From assembly GCA_013306675.1 (NCBI GenBank), contig JABLUY010000034.1, forward strand, positions 1 through 64,000: a DNA stretch of 64,000 bases. The letters are read 5' to 3'. The notes under the pieces are model-generated. The model saw nothing but the letters and a program-made list of their open reading frames with translations, did not search any database and was not told where the DNA came from. The stretch comes from Thraustochytrium sp. TN22 (Eukaryota > Sar > Bigyra > Thraustochytrida > Thraustochytriidae). Of the stretch, positions 29,901 through 37,917 are shown in pieces (the first letter of the stretch is position 1; each line of letters opens with the position of its first letter). The position numbers were made by a program, and so were the translations under genes.

Positions 29901-32900
29901 CCTCCGCCTCAGGATTGTTGCTTCTTGCTGCAGCCGCAGCAGCCATGCGCGAAGAGGACGAGGACGACGAGGACGAAGTGCTCTGCAATACGCTCGCCGG
30001 GGCGGCCGCCGAGTCCAGCGCCTCAGGCAGCGGGGCCTTGGCGGGCCTCCTCTTTGCGGGCATTTCAGTAGCTAGGCGCGACATCAGCTTGGCCTTGGCC
30101 TCAGTCTCAACCTTGCCCTTGGCCTCAACCTTGCCCTTGGTCACATCCCTGCCCTTGCCCTTCGCCTTGCCCTTGGTCACAATCTTGGCTGGCGTGGTCT
30201 GGGTCCGCTGCGCGGCGGACACATAGGCCTGCACGTCAGGACGGCCCAGGACAAAGAGCTCGGCGTAGTCCGGGGTGCCCCACTCCAGCTCGTCGGGCTG
30301 CGGTTTGTTCTGGCTGTCAAAGGCCATGCGTACACAGCGCTTGACCGTGAGGTCCAGGTCCGAGCCCGCCACGCTGATCGCGCCATCGTCGGACTCCACG
30401 CAGAACTGCGGCAAACCTGCGTTGTTCAGCTCGACATGCACCAGAAAGGAAAAGTCGTCCACACTGAAGGCAGCCTCGAAGCCAGACGCCACGTGCAGCA
30501 CCTGGCCCTTGTTCTTGAAGCCAGTCGTGGGCGGCGTGCCGAGCTGCAGCACCTCCCAGCGCCCGTACTTGCCCTCGCCTGCGGGAAAGGCGTGCGTCTT
30601 GCTGTCATCGCCCGCCAGCGGCAGCGTCGCGCTCACGGGTTTTGTGGCCTTCGGCGCGCCCACCGACGAATCGTCCAGGTCCATTTGGTAGTCCGCGTCG
30701 CTTCTGCCTTCGTCCTTGCCATCGTCATCGTCGTGGTCGTCGTCATCGTGCATCGGCGGATTGTTGTCGTCGTCGTGGTCGTCGTCATCGTCGTATGCAG
30801 TTTCCAAGAGCTGCGCCGCATGCGAGGGCTCGCCGCCATTGCCGCCATCCTCGGTTTCGACGTAGTCCTCGTCGTCCTTGTCTTGATCCGCGTCGGACTC
30901 TGACTCTGACCTTGACTCCGACTCTGACTCTGACTCTGCCATGGCAAAGTCCTCCGCCCGAGGTGCCATGATCTTCTTGGCCTGGCGGGCGCCAACCTTG
31001 GCAGGCCCGCGCGCGAGCGGCGCTGACGCCTTTTTCGTCGGCGCGGGCGCTTTCTTGGTCGGCGCAGGCGCGTGCTCGCTGTCAAACCTGGGCTCCGCCT
31101 CGACGGCCTGGAGCTCCTGTTGCGCAGCAGCCGGCTTGCACGAGCGGGCGGCGCGCTCCACGACGTCCTCGTCTACGTACTTGCCCTCCTCGCCTCCTTC
31201 GGAGGACACGCTGATTGAGGCAGACGGATAAGTGGAGCCTAGATACTTGAGCGCAGTGTTGCCGGCGAAAGTGTCGCCATGACGCGCGCGCTGGAGCAGT
31301 ACAAAGAGGAAGCGGCACACGAGCGCGGCATCGGACGTGTTGAGACCGTCGCGGGGCTCCAAGGCCTCCGCGAGGTCCAGAATTTCCGCGGCGCGGTTCG
31401 CGAGGGCGGCATGCTGGCGCGGGTCGCGGTTCTTCTCGGCTTGAGCGCAAAGAGCGGCAAACCCATTCTCGTCCCAAGGCCCTTGCGCAATGGCAGGCGA
31501 GTTGCTCAGGCCGTTGGGAACACTTGTTTCGGGCAGTTCCAGTTGAAGCAGCAGCTGCATTTTGATCTGCTGCAGTGAAAGCTCGTTGCAAAAGGACGCC
31601 ATGCGGTGCGGCGGGAGCTTCTCAAGGGTATCCATGACGTCACTGGTGGAGACGACGCAGTCAAAGATCTGACCGAGCACCTGCTCGAGCTCCCGTGGCA
31701 CGCCCGTCTTGACCTGAAACGGGTTGCCTGAGGCGGCCTGGCCATCAGACAGCTCAAATCCGCACGCCTCGAAGACGCGGAGCGCCTCGCAGGCGGCCGA
31801 GACCTGCGACACGAAGAGGCTCCGCGCGTGCTGCTGCGTCCACGAGGTCTCGGACCGCGCGTCCGCGAAGGCCTGCCGCAGTGCGCGAATCACGCTCGGA
31901 AGCGTGGCGCGCGCCTGCGCGTCCTGCAGGACCAGCTGCACCTGGGCCCGGAACGGCAGCGCTTCCTTCTGGTCAAGCAGGTCGCCCGTGAGGAGCGTAA
32001 TGTTGCCCAGAGAGGCGCGCCAGGTTGCCGTGCTCGCAGAGTCCACCATACCGGGCTCCAGAATGAGGTCCGCCTCGTCTCGCAAGGGTGCCCCCGGCGT
32101 CTCGCCCGCGGCCTTGGCGTTCTCCGCCGCCTTCTTGCTCTTCGTGCCGCGGCGTCGCGGGTATCCCGGGCCCTCGTTGCGCTTGGCCGCGTTGGCGGCC
32201 CGCAGCACGTACGTCAGACCGGCGACCCGGGCCATGTCCGTGCCAACGGCGGCCCCAAGGTGGGGAAGGCTCAGGTATGCGACGAAGGAGGTGCGCGCGT
32301 TGAGGTCGGCGCCAAAGTGCGCGCCGGCGAGCTGCATCAGGCGATGCGCCGCGCCTCGGCTTGTGGAGCCCTCCGAGATGCTCTGCGCGCGTATGGGCTT
32401 GAGTGCGCGCATGAACGCCTGCGCGGCGAGCGCGAGGCGGAAGCCGCTCCACGACGCATCCTGCATGAGCTTCATGATGCAGAAGCGCTCCAGGAGCTGC
32501 GCGAGCACAAGGCGGCCCTTGGCCGCCGTCTTGGCGTCTGTGGCGTAAACGTGGTCCAGGATGAGCCATCCATAGCTGAGCGGGCCGTCCAGATTGCGGA
32601 AGAACTCGCGCAGCGTCGCCATCCGCCGCAACGCGTCCATCAGGTCGTCTCCGTCCTCGGCGCTTGCTGCCTTGGGCGGGAAGCGGATCAGCTCGAGAGA
32701 GCCTACCACGATGCGGAGTTCCTGGAGAAAATGCGCCAACTTCGTCCCATTGGCCTCAGCGTCTTCGCCGAGGATCTCCGTAACGTGCTGCACGAAGGAT
32801 TGGATCGGCCCGACCGTGAGGACGTCCCCCGCGCTGCCCCGTGCGAGTGGGCCGCTCCCAGAGGCAGCCAGCACGCAGTCCACGGCGTCGCGCAGGATGC

Positions 32901-34179
32901 TCACCTGCACCTCGCGCGAGTGGATCTGGACGGCCTTGCGGATCTCGTCAAAGATCGCGAGGTCTGCGGCGGCGAGCCGCTTGCCGTGCGCCGACCCACC
33001 CACCAGTCCCACGAGGCAGCGCAGGGTGTGCTCCGGGTCCTGCTCCTGCATCGGCGCTGGGCCTTCCGCCTCAAAGAGTTCCTCCAGAAAGGATTCCCAG
33101 TCGCGCGCCCTGACGAGATTCACCTCGACCTTGTTGAACAGCGCATCCCTTGCGAAGAGCGCCATCTGCCGCGAGAAGTGCAGCGAGTTCGAGTGCACGG
33201 GCGCTGCCAGCTCGCGCAACATTGCGAGAATCTCCACCAAGTTCTCAAAGACACGCCGCGTGCTGGTCGGCAGGCGGGCCTTCGCCTCTTCGTACGCCGC
33301 AGCGCCGCGCTTCTCCGCCAGCTTCCACACGTCGCACACCGTGATGCCGCGCGCCACCTCTGCGCTAAGCGAGCCCGCCTTGGCGCCGAAGTTGACCTGG
33401 CACAGCTTCGCGAAGAGGTCGTCCGCGCCACTCTCCTTTTCCACCGCCGCGTGGCGCAGGCGCGAGGCGACGCCGGCGCCCGCCTGGCCAATCGTCAAAA
33501 CGCTGCGCAGGACGTCGCGGGCGCCATCCACGTCCGGCGAGGAGAAGCGCGCTTCGCGCTCCGCCGACATGGTCCAGAAAATCATCATGGCATGGCCCAT
33601 GAGAAAGAGGGTCGTCAGCCGCTGCCTGCCGTCGTGAATCACGAGCTCCGGCACGTCATCCACCTCGAGCATGGAGAGCAACATCGTGCCCAACCAGAAC
33701 GAGTCCGAGCGGCCCTCCTGGGCGTGCGCCCATAGCGACTGTGCCAGATGCACAGCGCGGGAGGCCTCCCAATCGTACTGCTCCTGGCCCTCCGTAAGGT
33801 TGATCAGCATGCCGCCTGCAGAGGCGTCGCCGTCCTCGCTCAGGCTGAGTACCTGACCCAGGGGCACTGTCAACGCGCTCAATGGCGTGCTCGTCTTCTT
33901 GCCCTTGCCCCCCTTGCCGACAGTGTCAAAGGTGGTGGTGGTAGCGGCGGTCGCGCTGGCGGCGGCGGTTGCTGCCTTTTGGGTCTTCTTGGGCGCAGGC
34001 ACCGCGCCGCCCTTGTCATTCACCGCGGTCTTCTTGGCCGCGGCCTTCTTGGCCGCCCCGGATTTCTTGCCCGCGGCCAGGGTGGACGCGGCTTTCTTGC
34101 CCACGGCCTTGGCCATGGTTGTGGCCGTTTTGGGCTTCGTTGCGACCTTGGAGGCTGCGCCCTTGGCGCGACCCACCAT
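26989..34179 (-). CDS. Giant DUF262/DUF1524-like protein with three FYR-like modules and acidic tracts
   Basis: This encodes 2396 residues without an intron. Residues 1-100 are Lys/Ala-rich, histone-H1-like. About 130-740 resembles the prokaryotic GmrSD arrangement: EGQEQYDWEASRAV, FWLGTMLLSML, then HDGRQRLTTLFLMGHA near 183 (the DUF262 DGQQRLTTL signature), and a DUF1524-like end, SLGNITLLTGDLLDQK, near 725-745. The expected HNH histidine motif before it is not evident (DLILEPG), so the nuclease half may be dead. Three modules at about 1200-1322, 1475-1592 and 2265-2385 look like FYRN/FYRC: a SWG-type start, a P-x-G/Q-F segment, and a closing F-x-x-P-x-V-Q. Long Asp/Glu and Lys/Ala tracts separate them. 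A nuclear chromatin role is inferred. GTG begins the longer frame; ATG 34179 is used. Confidence 0.85.
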   Translation of the reverse strand: MVGRAKGAASKVATKPKTATTMAKAVGKKAASTLAAGKKSGAAKKAAAKKTAVNDKGGAVPAPKKTQKAATAAASATAATTTTFDTVGKGGKGKKTSTPLSALTVPLGQVLSLSEDGDASAGGMLINLTEGQEQYDWEASRAVHLAQSLWAHAQEGRSDSFWLGTMLLSMLEVDDVPELVIHDGRQRLTTLFLMGHAMMIFWTMSAEREARFSSPDVDGARDVLRSVLTIGQAGAGVASRLRHAAVEKESGADDLFAKLCQVNFGAKAGSLSAEVARGITVCDVWKLAEKRGAAAYEEAKARLPTSTRRVFENLVEILAMLRELAAPVHSNSLHFSRQMALFARDALFNKVEVNLVRARDWESFLEELFEAEGPAPMQEQDPEHTLRCLVGLVGGSAHGKRLAAADLAIFDEIRKAVQIHSREVQVSILRDAVDCVLAASGSGPLARGSAGDVLTVGPIQSFVQHVTEILGEDAEANGTKLAHFLQELRIVVGSLELIRFPPKAASAEDGDDLMDALRRMATLREFFRNLDGPLSYGWLILDHVYATDAKTAAKGRLVLAQLLERFCIMKLMQDASWSGFRLALAAQAFMRALKPIRAQSISEGSTSRGAAHRLMQLAGAHFGADLNARTSFVAYLSLPHLGAAVGTDMARVAGLTYVLRAANAAKRNEGPGYPRRRGTKSKKAAENAKAAGETPGAPLRDEADLILEPGMVDSASTATWRASLGNITLLTGDLLDQKEALPFRAQVQLVLQDAQARATLPSVIRALRQAFADARSETSWTQQHARSLFVSQVSAACEALRVFEACGFELSDGQAASGNPFQVKTGVPRELEQVLGQIFDCVVSTSDVMDTLEKLPPHRMASFCNELSLQQIKMQLLLQLELPETSVPNGLSNSPAIAQGPWDENGFAALCAQAEKNRDPRQHAALANRAAEILDLAEALEPRDGLNTSDAALVCRFLFVLLQRARHGDTFAGNTALKYLGSTYPSASISVSSEGGEEGKYVDEDVVERAARSCKPAAAQQELQAVEAEPRFDSEHAPAPTKKAPAPTKKASAPLARGPAKVGARQAKKIMAPRAEDFAMAESESESESRSESESDADQDKDDEDYVETEDGGNGGEPSHAAQLLETAYDDDDDHDDDNNPPMHDDDDHDDDDGKDEGRSDADYQMDLDDSSVGAPKATKPVSATLPLAGDDSKTHAFPAGEGKYGRWEVLQLGTPPTTGFKNKGQVLHVASGFEAAFSVDDFSFLVHVELNNAGLPQFCVESDDGAISVAGSDLDLTVKRCVRMAFDSQNKPQPDELEWGTPDYAELFVLGRPDVQAYVSAAQRTQTTPAKIVTKGKAKGKGRDVTKGKVEAKGKVETEAKAKLMSRLATEMPAKRRPAKAPLPEALDSAAAPASVLQSTSSSSSSSSSRMAAAAAARSNNPEAEEASKVTENTSLGKPARSKKSSAETLNFIMRKSPRALPATPWQPTPSSRLRVLSWGASETAPVEYIPAAGRSKPVRDLVPHQFRAEATIQDRTFELVTQIVEKDGVMRPYLTCWAVDDVDNVQSDFGLKAFRNTVQNAFPDEKIPSSRIGTPAFCNPKVQDVLRRAWCDEGTSKEQSPPPAASTSKDKKRKCDEGTPKEQSPPPAASTSKDKKRKASEATPGPGAQDVHSVAAALPTSATKRRATSAKPPAKRQQPAKEDTKKRQSAEVGAIAGAFKKARLLAEKRATVDLLDLAGSSDGEDDESDANQAEPTVKATIEASSKAKAAGLAKTAAVVKAKVKAKAETTAKAMAKAEAHEEEDEEDEVEDSVDDEEGEGEDEDSDEEEEYVDEEEDEEDEDKEVIQNVKNVHKILPMRSSRRAKDNENSADVDMSDVNVAVNEEDSNNESGGGDATDGGTEDKRGADDDAVADAGRAENDGARTELQAATISQSKAPRRAAAEMRGAANSKKTGESAEPEEQGRCTKAKVVPEPSSDAKEDVEAESDRVQAKVNEGAEAEEDVNKEDKAEDVGVAEGKSEDEDKAETEVDDSFEVHGEVEAEAIPVDAGDAEVEDTARAKEVTEVEVENMDEVKNTAKPEAGARPADDTVDDDTMAADDVSKAVGENRVEDDAMQQNETAEDDVDAAEAEAKSEEIDENRDGVAASAAATADQDDAAAAASGAARDDNDDDNDDAIFATGADEDENEDEEVGAEDDGDGNEDKGEVDVAESDAGTVEGEGDTPEDESEVGASDKSSTGRESGGRKSNQTSWAGRKFKPLTRIGELRRTAGELPRAPYKLKGSSLIYVTSWGDCERTPYIYTSKSRTSTQYVVPHGFEFQRQIGPQRFRGYFAYDDEGVFQFSYELMDKPDTKVTRSEPTDVVKDVETIVRGKDPFSKARYSAPADLCFGVPRVQCALQSAWCASQPKFESSHS
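29261..29404. repeat. In-frame 72-bp tandem duplication
   Basis: Two copies (29261-29332 and 29333-29404) differ at one position that I can see. Each encodes 24 residues including KEQSPPPAASTSKDKKRK, just after the second FYR-like module of the giant protein. It is recent and length-neutral to the frame. Confidence 0.93.
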
Positions 34180-34987
34180 CTCGATATTCACAAGACGCGC
34201 TGCCGTGAGCTCAGCTCCTTAACGAAGACCTCACTGAGCGCGTTGGCGTCCACGTGCGCCCGGCAGTCGGTCTCTGCCCCAAGGCCTTTTGCTCCTGCTG
34301 TTCGGCAGTCCGCGCGATGAGCCGAGCCCGTGCAGCCAAGCAGGCAAGCCGGCGGCGCGACCCGCTGCGCTACGCCGCCGCCCGCGCGCTCGCGCTCGCT
34401 GCAACCCTCTCGCCCGCCCGCCCGCCCGCCCGCCCGCCCGCTGCCGCGCGGCGGCGGCGCGGAGCTTGCGGATTTGGATTCTTGCTTTTGTCTGTCAACC
34501 ACGGCGGTCGTTAGGCTCGGGAGGTCGTTAGGTTCGCAAGCACCGGCGGCCACTGCAGGCGGCCCAGGCCCGTATTTGGGGCGCATTGCGTGTGTGTCTC
34601 GCGACGCTGTGCAAGGCCAATCGAGGACATGGCGTGTGAGCAGGTCTCGCCACATTGGTTCTTTTGGCCACGCCTTGATCCTTGTTAACGTGCAAGGGCC
34701 CGGCCCACAAGCAGCACCATGACTGTCTCTGACTGTCACGTGCACAGTCGCCGAGTCGCCGTGGCTTGGTGCAAGCCAGACTTCGCTTCTTAATTGACTT
34801 CCTCTCGAATGAGCAGATTACTATCATTCTCCATCCATCATGACATGGCATGGCATGGCATATTATGGCATGGCAAGGGCTGGGCTAAGCTTGGCCAGGC
34901 TGGGCTGGGCTAGGTTTGGCTTGGCTTGACTTGGCTTGGCTTGGCTTGGCTTTGCATGGCAGCCGTGTTGGGCGCAGCGAACGCGCG
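34180..34987. other. Intergenic region, 0.8 kb
   Basis: This is the upstream region of the giant gene and the 3' flank of the RhoGAP gene, both on the minus strand. It is GC-rich from 34370 to 34460 with (CCCG)n, then balanced. It ends in a repetitive GGCAT/GGCTT run next to the RhoGAP stop. No gene was seen. Confidence 0.5.
34841..34965. repeat. GGCAT/GGCTT pentamer tract
   Basis: About 120 bp of imperfect 5-bp units, GGCAT then GGCTT or GGGCT, immediately downstream of the RhoGAP stop. In the transcript sense it reads AAGCC/ATGCC and is probably 3' UTR. Confidence 0.85.
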
Positions 34988-36523
34988 TCACGCGGCCTCG
35001 GGAAAGGCGACGGTGGTGTTCTCTAGGATGTCACGCTTCGGTGGCAAGGGAAGGCGGTCAGCGTGCAGAATGAAGACGCGGACGGCAGCAATTACAGCCT
35101 GCATGTCCCTGAGGACGATGTTGGGCGGGACGTCCTCCGGCGCACGCAGCAGGCTGGGCGCCAGGCAGGTGGCGAGGTTGTTGGCGGTCATCTTCGTGGT
35201 GGCCTCATGGCTGGCCACCTCGGCGAGGAGCTGCGCGAGGAAGCCAAGGAGCTCCTTGTTGGGGGGCGGCAGCGTGCCGATGAAGTCCAGAACGGCCGCG
35301 GAAGTCTGCGGGTTGTCCAGGTTGACGTCGCCGCGCACGATGCTGACGAGCGCCTCGTACTGCTCGCTCGGCACAAGCGGCTCGGGCAGCTCGCGAAACC
35401 ACTGCTTGAGCAGGCCGCACGCGTCGTGCACGGAGACGTCCAGACTGCTGCTCGTGACGGCTCCCGGGCTCCCGGCGTCGTAGAGGGCGTGCAGCTGGTC
35501 CACAGTCTCCTTGCTGCCAGGCACACGGAAGAGGCCCTCCGTGGACAAGCCCTTGGCGCGAATGAAGGCGATGGTGTCGCAGACAACCTGCGGCGTGCTC
35601 GTGGTGATGGGCAGCCCGAAGGCGCTTCCGTACGGCTTGCTCGTGCGGCGCCGGCGCGCGTTGAGGTTGGTAATGTTGGCCATCCCCTCGACGTCGAAGT
35701 TCTGTACGCGCGGCGGCTCCTTGTCGTAGCGGTCAAGCGTGGACAGGAAAGAGTCGGTGCTCTCGAACATGGGCTTGATGGCCTCGAGGCGCGCGGTGAC
35801 CTGGCGCAAGTAGTGGAGCTGGCAGGCAAGGAGCGCCGACATGGGCGCCTTGAGGAGCGAGCCGGAGCTGTGCTGCTCCTCCATCTCCTCGAACTGCTCC
35901 ATGAGCCACTTGGTGCTCTCGTCCACGAGCGCCTCAGCCTGCTCCACCTTTACCTTGCGCACCGTGACGTCCTCGGCCACCTGCGTCTCCGACTTGCGCC
36001 GCGAGAACGGCCGTCCGCTCGGCGGCTGCTTGGTGCCCTTGTCGGCGCGGTCCTGCATCTCCGTCGCGGCGCGCACCGACGTCTCGTACTTGCGCAGGTG
36101 CGCGTCGTAGTCCAGCAGCAGCTTCCTGCGCTGCTTGATCTTGTCCTCCACCTCGGGCACCTGCCACAGCAGCAGCTCCGTCGCGGCATTCACCTCCTCC
36201 TCGTACAGGCGCTCCACGGATGCCAGGTTCACGCGCTCCGCCTCAGCATGCGCCTGCCCGAAGGCGATCGTCGGACTCGACGCCTGCGTGTGCTGGTGGA
36301 AGGCCGCCAGCTCCACCGTCAGCGCCGCGGCCGACGCCTGCATCTGCCGAATCGCGTCCAAGTGCACCTCCATGCTCTTGCGCAGGCTCTTGAGCGCCTG
36401 GCATGTGCCCTTGTATCCGTAGTACTCCTCCTTGAACGTCGAGTCCTCCGTCGCCTCGGCCACGCCCAGCGTCTGCAGCGCCTGCTGCTTCATGCGCCGC
36501 CGCGCGTCCTTGAACCCGCGCAT
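34988..36523 (-). CDS. BAR-like and RhoGAP domain protein
   Basis: This encodes 511 residues. About 1-285 is almost wholly helical, starting MRGFKDARRRMKQQALQTLG with YYGYKGTCQALKSLRKSMEV and later long charged helices. This is consistent with a BAR-type membrane-curvature dimer, as in the ARHGAP17/44 (RICH) class. About 300-500 is a RhoGAP domain. It has FGLPI at the start, GLFRVPGSKETVDQL near 330 with the arginine finger, a CGLLKQWFRELPEPLVP stretch, and MTANNLATCLAPSLLR. All key RhoGAP elements are visible, so it should stimulate GTP hydrolysis by Rho/Rac/Cdc42-type GTPases at curved membranes. I start it at ATG 36523 because the extra upstream in-frame sequence is low complexity. Confidence 0.9.
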   Translation of the reverse strand: MRGFKDARRRMKQQALQTLGVAEATEDSTFKEEYYGYKGTCQALKSLRKSMEVHLDAIRQMQASAAALTVELAAFHQHTQASSPTIAFGQAHAEAERVNLASVERLYEEEVNAATELLLWQVPEVEDKIKQRRKLLLDYDAHLRKYETSVRAATEMQDRADKGTKQPPSGRPFSRRKSETQVAEDVTVRKVKVEQAEALVDESTKWLMEQFEEMEEQHSSGSLLKAPMSALLACQLHYLRQVTARLEAIKPMFESTDSFLSTLDRYDKEPPRVQNFDVEGMANITNLNARRRRTSKPYGSAFGLPITTSTPQVVCDTIAFIRAKGLSTEGLFRVPGSKETVDQLHALYDAGSPGAVTSSSLDVSVHDACGLLKQWFRELPEPLVPSEQYEALVSIVRGDVNLDNPQTSAAVLDFIGTLPPPNKELLGFLAQLLAEVASHEATTKMTANNLATCLAPSLLRAPEDVPPNIVLRDMQAVIAAVRVFILHADRLPLPPKRDILENTTVAFPEAA

Positions 36524-37917
36524 CCTGCCTCCTCCCTGCAGCCCTCTCTCGTCGCTGCGCCGCGCCGCGCGACCTCGGCGTACGGCCCCTTCGAGGTCTA
36601 CTGCTCGGCGATCTGCAGCGGCCTGCGCCCCGAGCACACGCCCTGGCGCACCCCCCCCTCCTGCTGTGACGCGCGCGCGCCTCGGCCCTCGCGACCCGGG
36701 CCAAGCCAGCGACGACGCCGCGGACCGCCGCCGAGCAGTCGCCGCGCCCGGCTCGCCGCGCCGCGCCCTCGGACTGCGCGCCGCGGCCCTCGCGCGCGCG
36801 TTGGCAAGGTGGCTCGGGTCGGGTCGGCGCCGCGACTGCCCGCCCGCCCCGCGTTCCGCCGCCGTTCCGCCGCCGTTCTGGGACGATGGGACGTTTTTGC
36901 TGTCTTGGCCCGGCGCTGGAGCCAAGGTGCCCAGCTAGCGAGCGAGCGAGCGAGCGAGCTGGCCAAGTCACGGCCGCGGCGCTCGAGATTTGCCCGCCTG
37001 CGAGCCCGCGTATCGACCTGTCTGTCTGTAGGTTTGTCTGCCTGCTCGCGAGCTGGCCTGCGCGCACCAAGCGTCGGTCTCGCGGTTACGTGCGCACGTG
37101 CGCGATGTTGTCCGCCTTGGGGGCGGGCGAGCGTATGCGCGCCAACAGGCTCGTCGGCGACGAGGAGCGTGAAGAAGCTTTGTGGATTAGGATGAAAGGA
37201 GCAGCGTGGCATGGCTCGCAGCAAGCGCTCTTCTCCTTTGCTCGGCTCGTCCAAGTAGCGGGACCAGCTACGACCACACCAAGGGCAGACAACCAACTGA
37301 GCTCCGCACATCGGGGACCAAGAGCGCGCCAAAGGGCGCGTGGCCCGTCATTGGCAGCCTCGCTTAGGAGCTAGGTCTCCGTAACGCTGGCATCTAGGGA
37401 GACTAAGCCAGCGGCTCGCTCTCTAGCTAGCTAGCTAGTAGCTCCAGACTAGTAGCTACTATCCCAATCACACCTCTATGCTTACTCGTATCCGCCTACC
37501 ACGCGGGGGTCCCTCGGTGACGCCCGGCACAGGGGGCACTAAAGCGTATTAAGAGGGTACTTTACTCCCGATTTGCTCCAAAAAAGTGGCCTAGAGTCTG
37601 GCGAAGTTAGTTCCGCATTCGATCAAAAACGCAGCGATGGGGCCGAGCTTGAAGAGGCCCACTCGAAGCGACCCAAGGCTCCTGCCCCCTATTCATTTTG
37701 GCCGAAGGCGTGGTGGTTAGGATGAGATGAGCTCGGCAGTTCGCCCAGAGCGGCTTTGGGGGGAGCTCGCGCGCGACTTCGTCGCGGAGCGCGCTGGAGC
37801 CGCAGGCGCTGCGGCGCGCGGCTGCAGGCGGCCCTGGCGGGTGCCTTGTGCCTGCTCTCAGCTCGCACGCCCCTGCCGCAGCGCTTGGACGTGGAGTCGG
37901 GCCCGCACTGCGACATC
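36524..37917. other. Intergenic region, 1.4 kb
   Basis: This is the upstream region of the RhoGAP gene, very GC-rich to about 37000, then balanced with AT-richer sequence from 37440 to 37680. It carries a (CTAG)n tract at 37423-37439. The AT-richer part may belong to the decayed transposon that follows. A TTAA sits at 37549, but I could not match terminal repeats. Confidence 0.5.
37423..37439. repeat. (CTAG)n tract
   Basis: About four copies of CTAG, close to where the AT-richer flank of the transposon relic begins. Confidence 0.85.

Noticed and set aside
31828-33735. 635-codon open frame opposite the DUF262-like region
   Set aside because: Antisense shadow; Arg/His/Ala composition and no motif.
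35063-37195. 710-codon open frame opposite the RhoGAP gene
   Set aside because: Antisense shadow in stop-poor GC-rich DNA, Arg/Leu-rich, with no family features.
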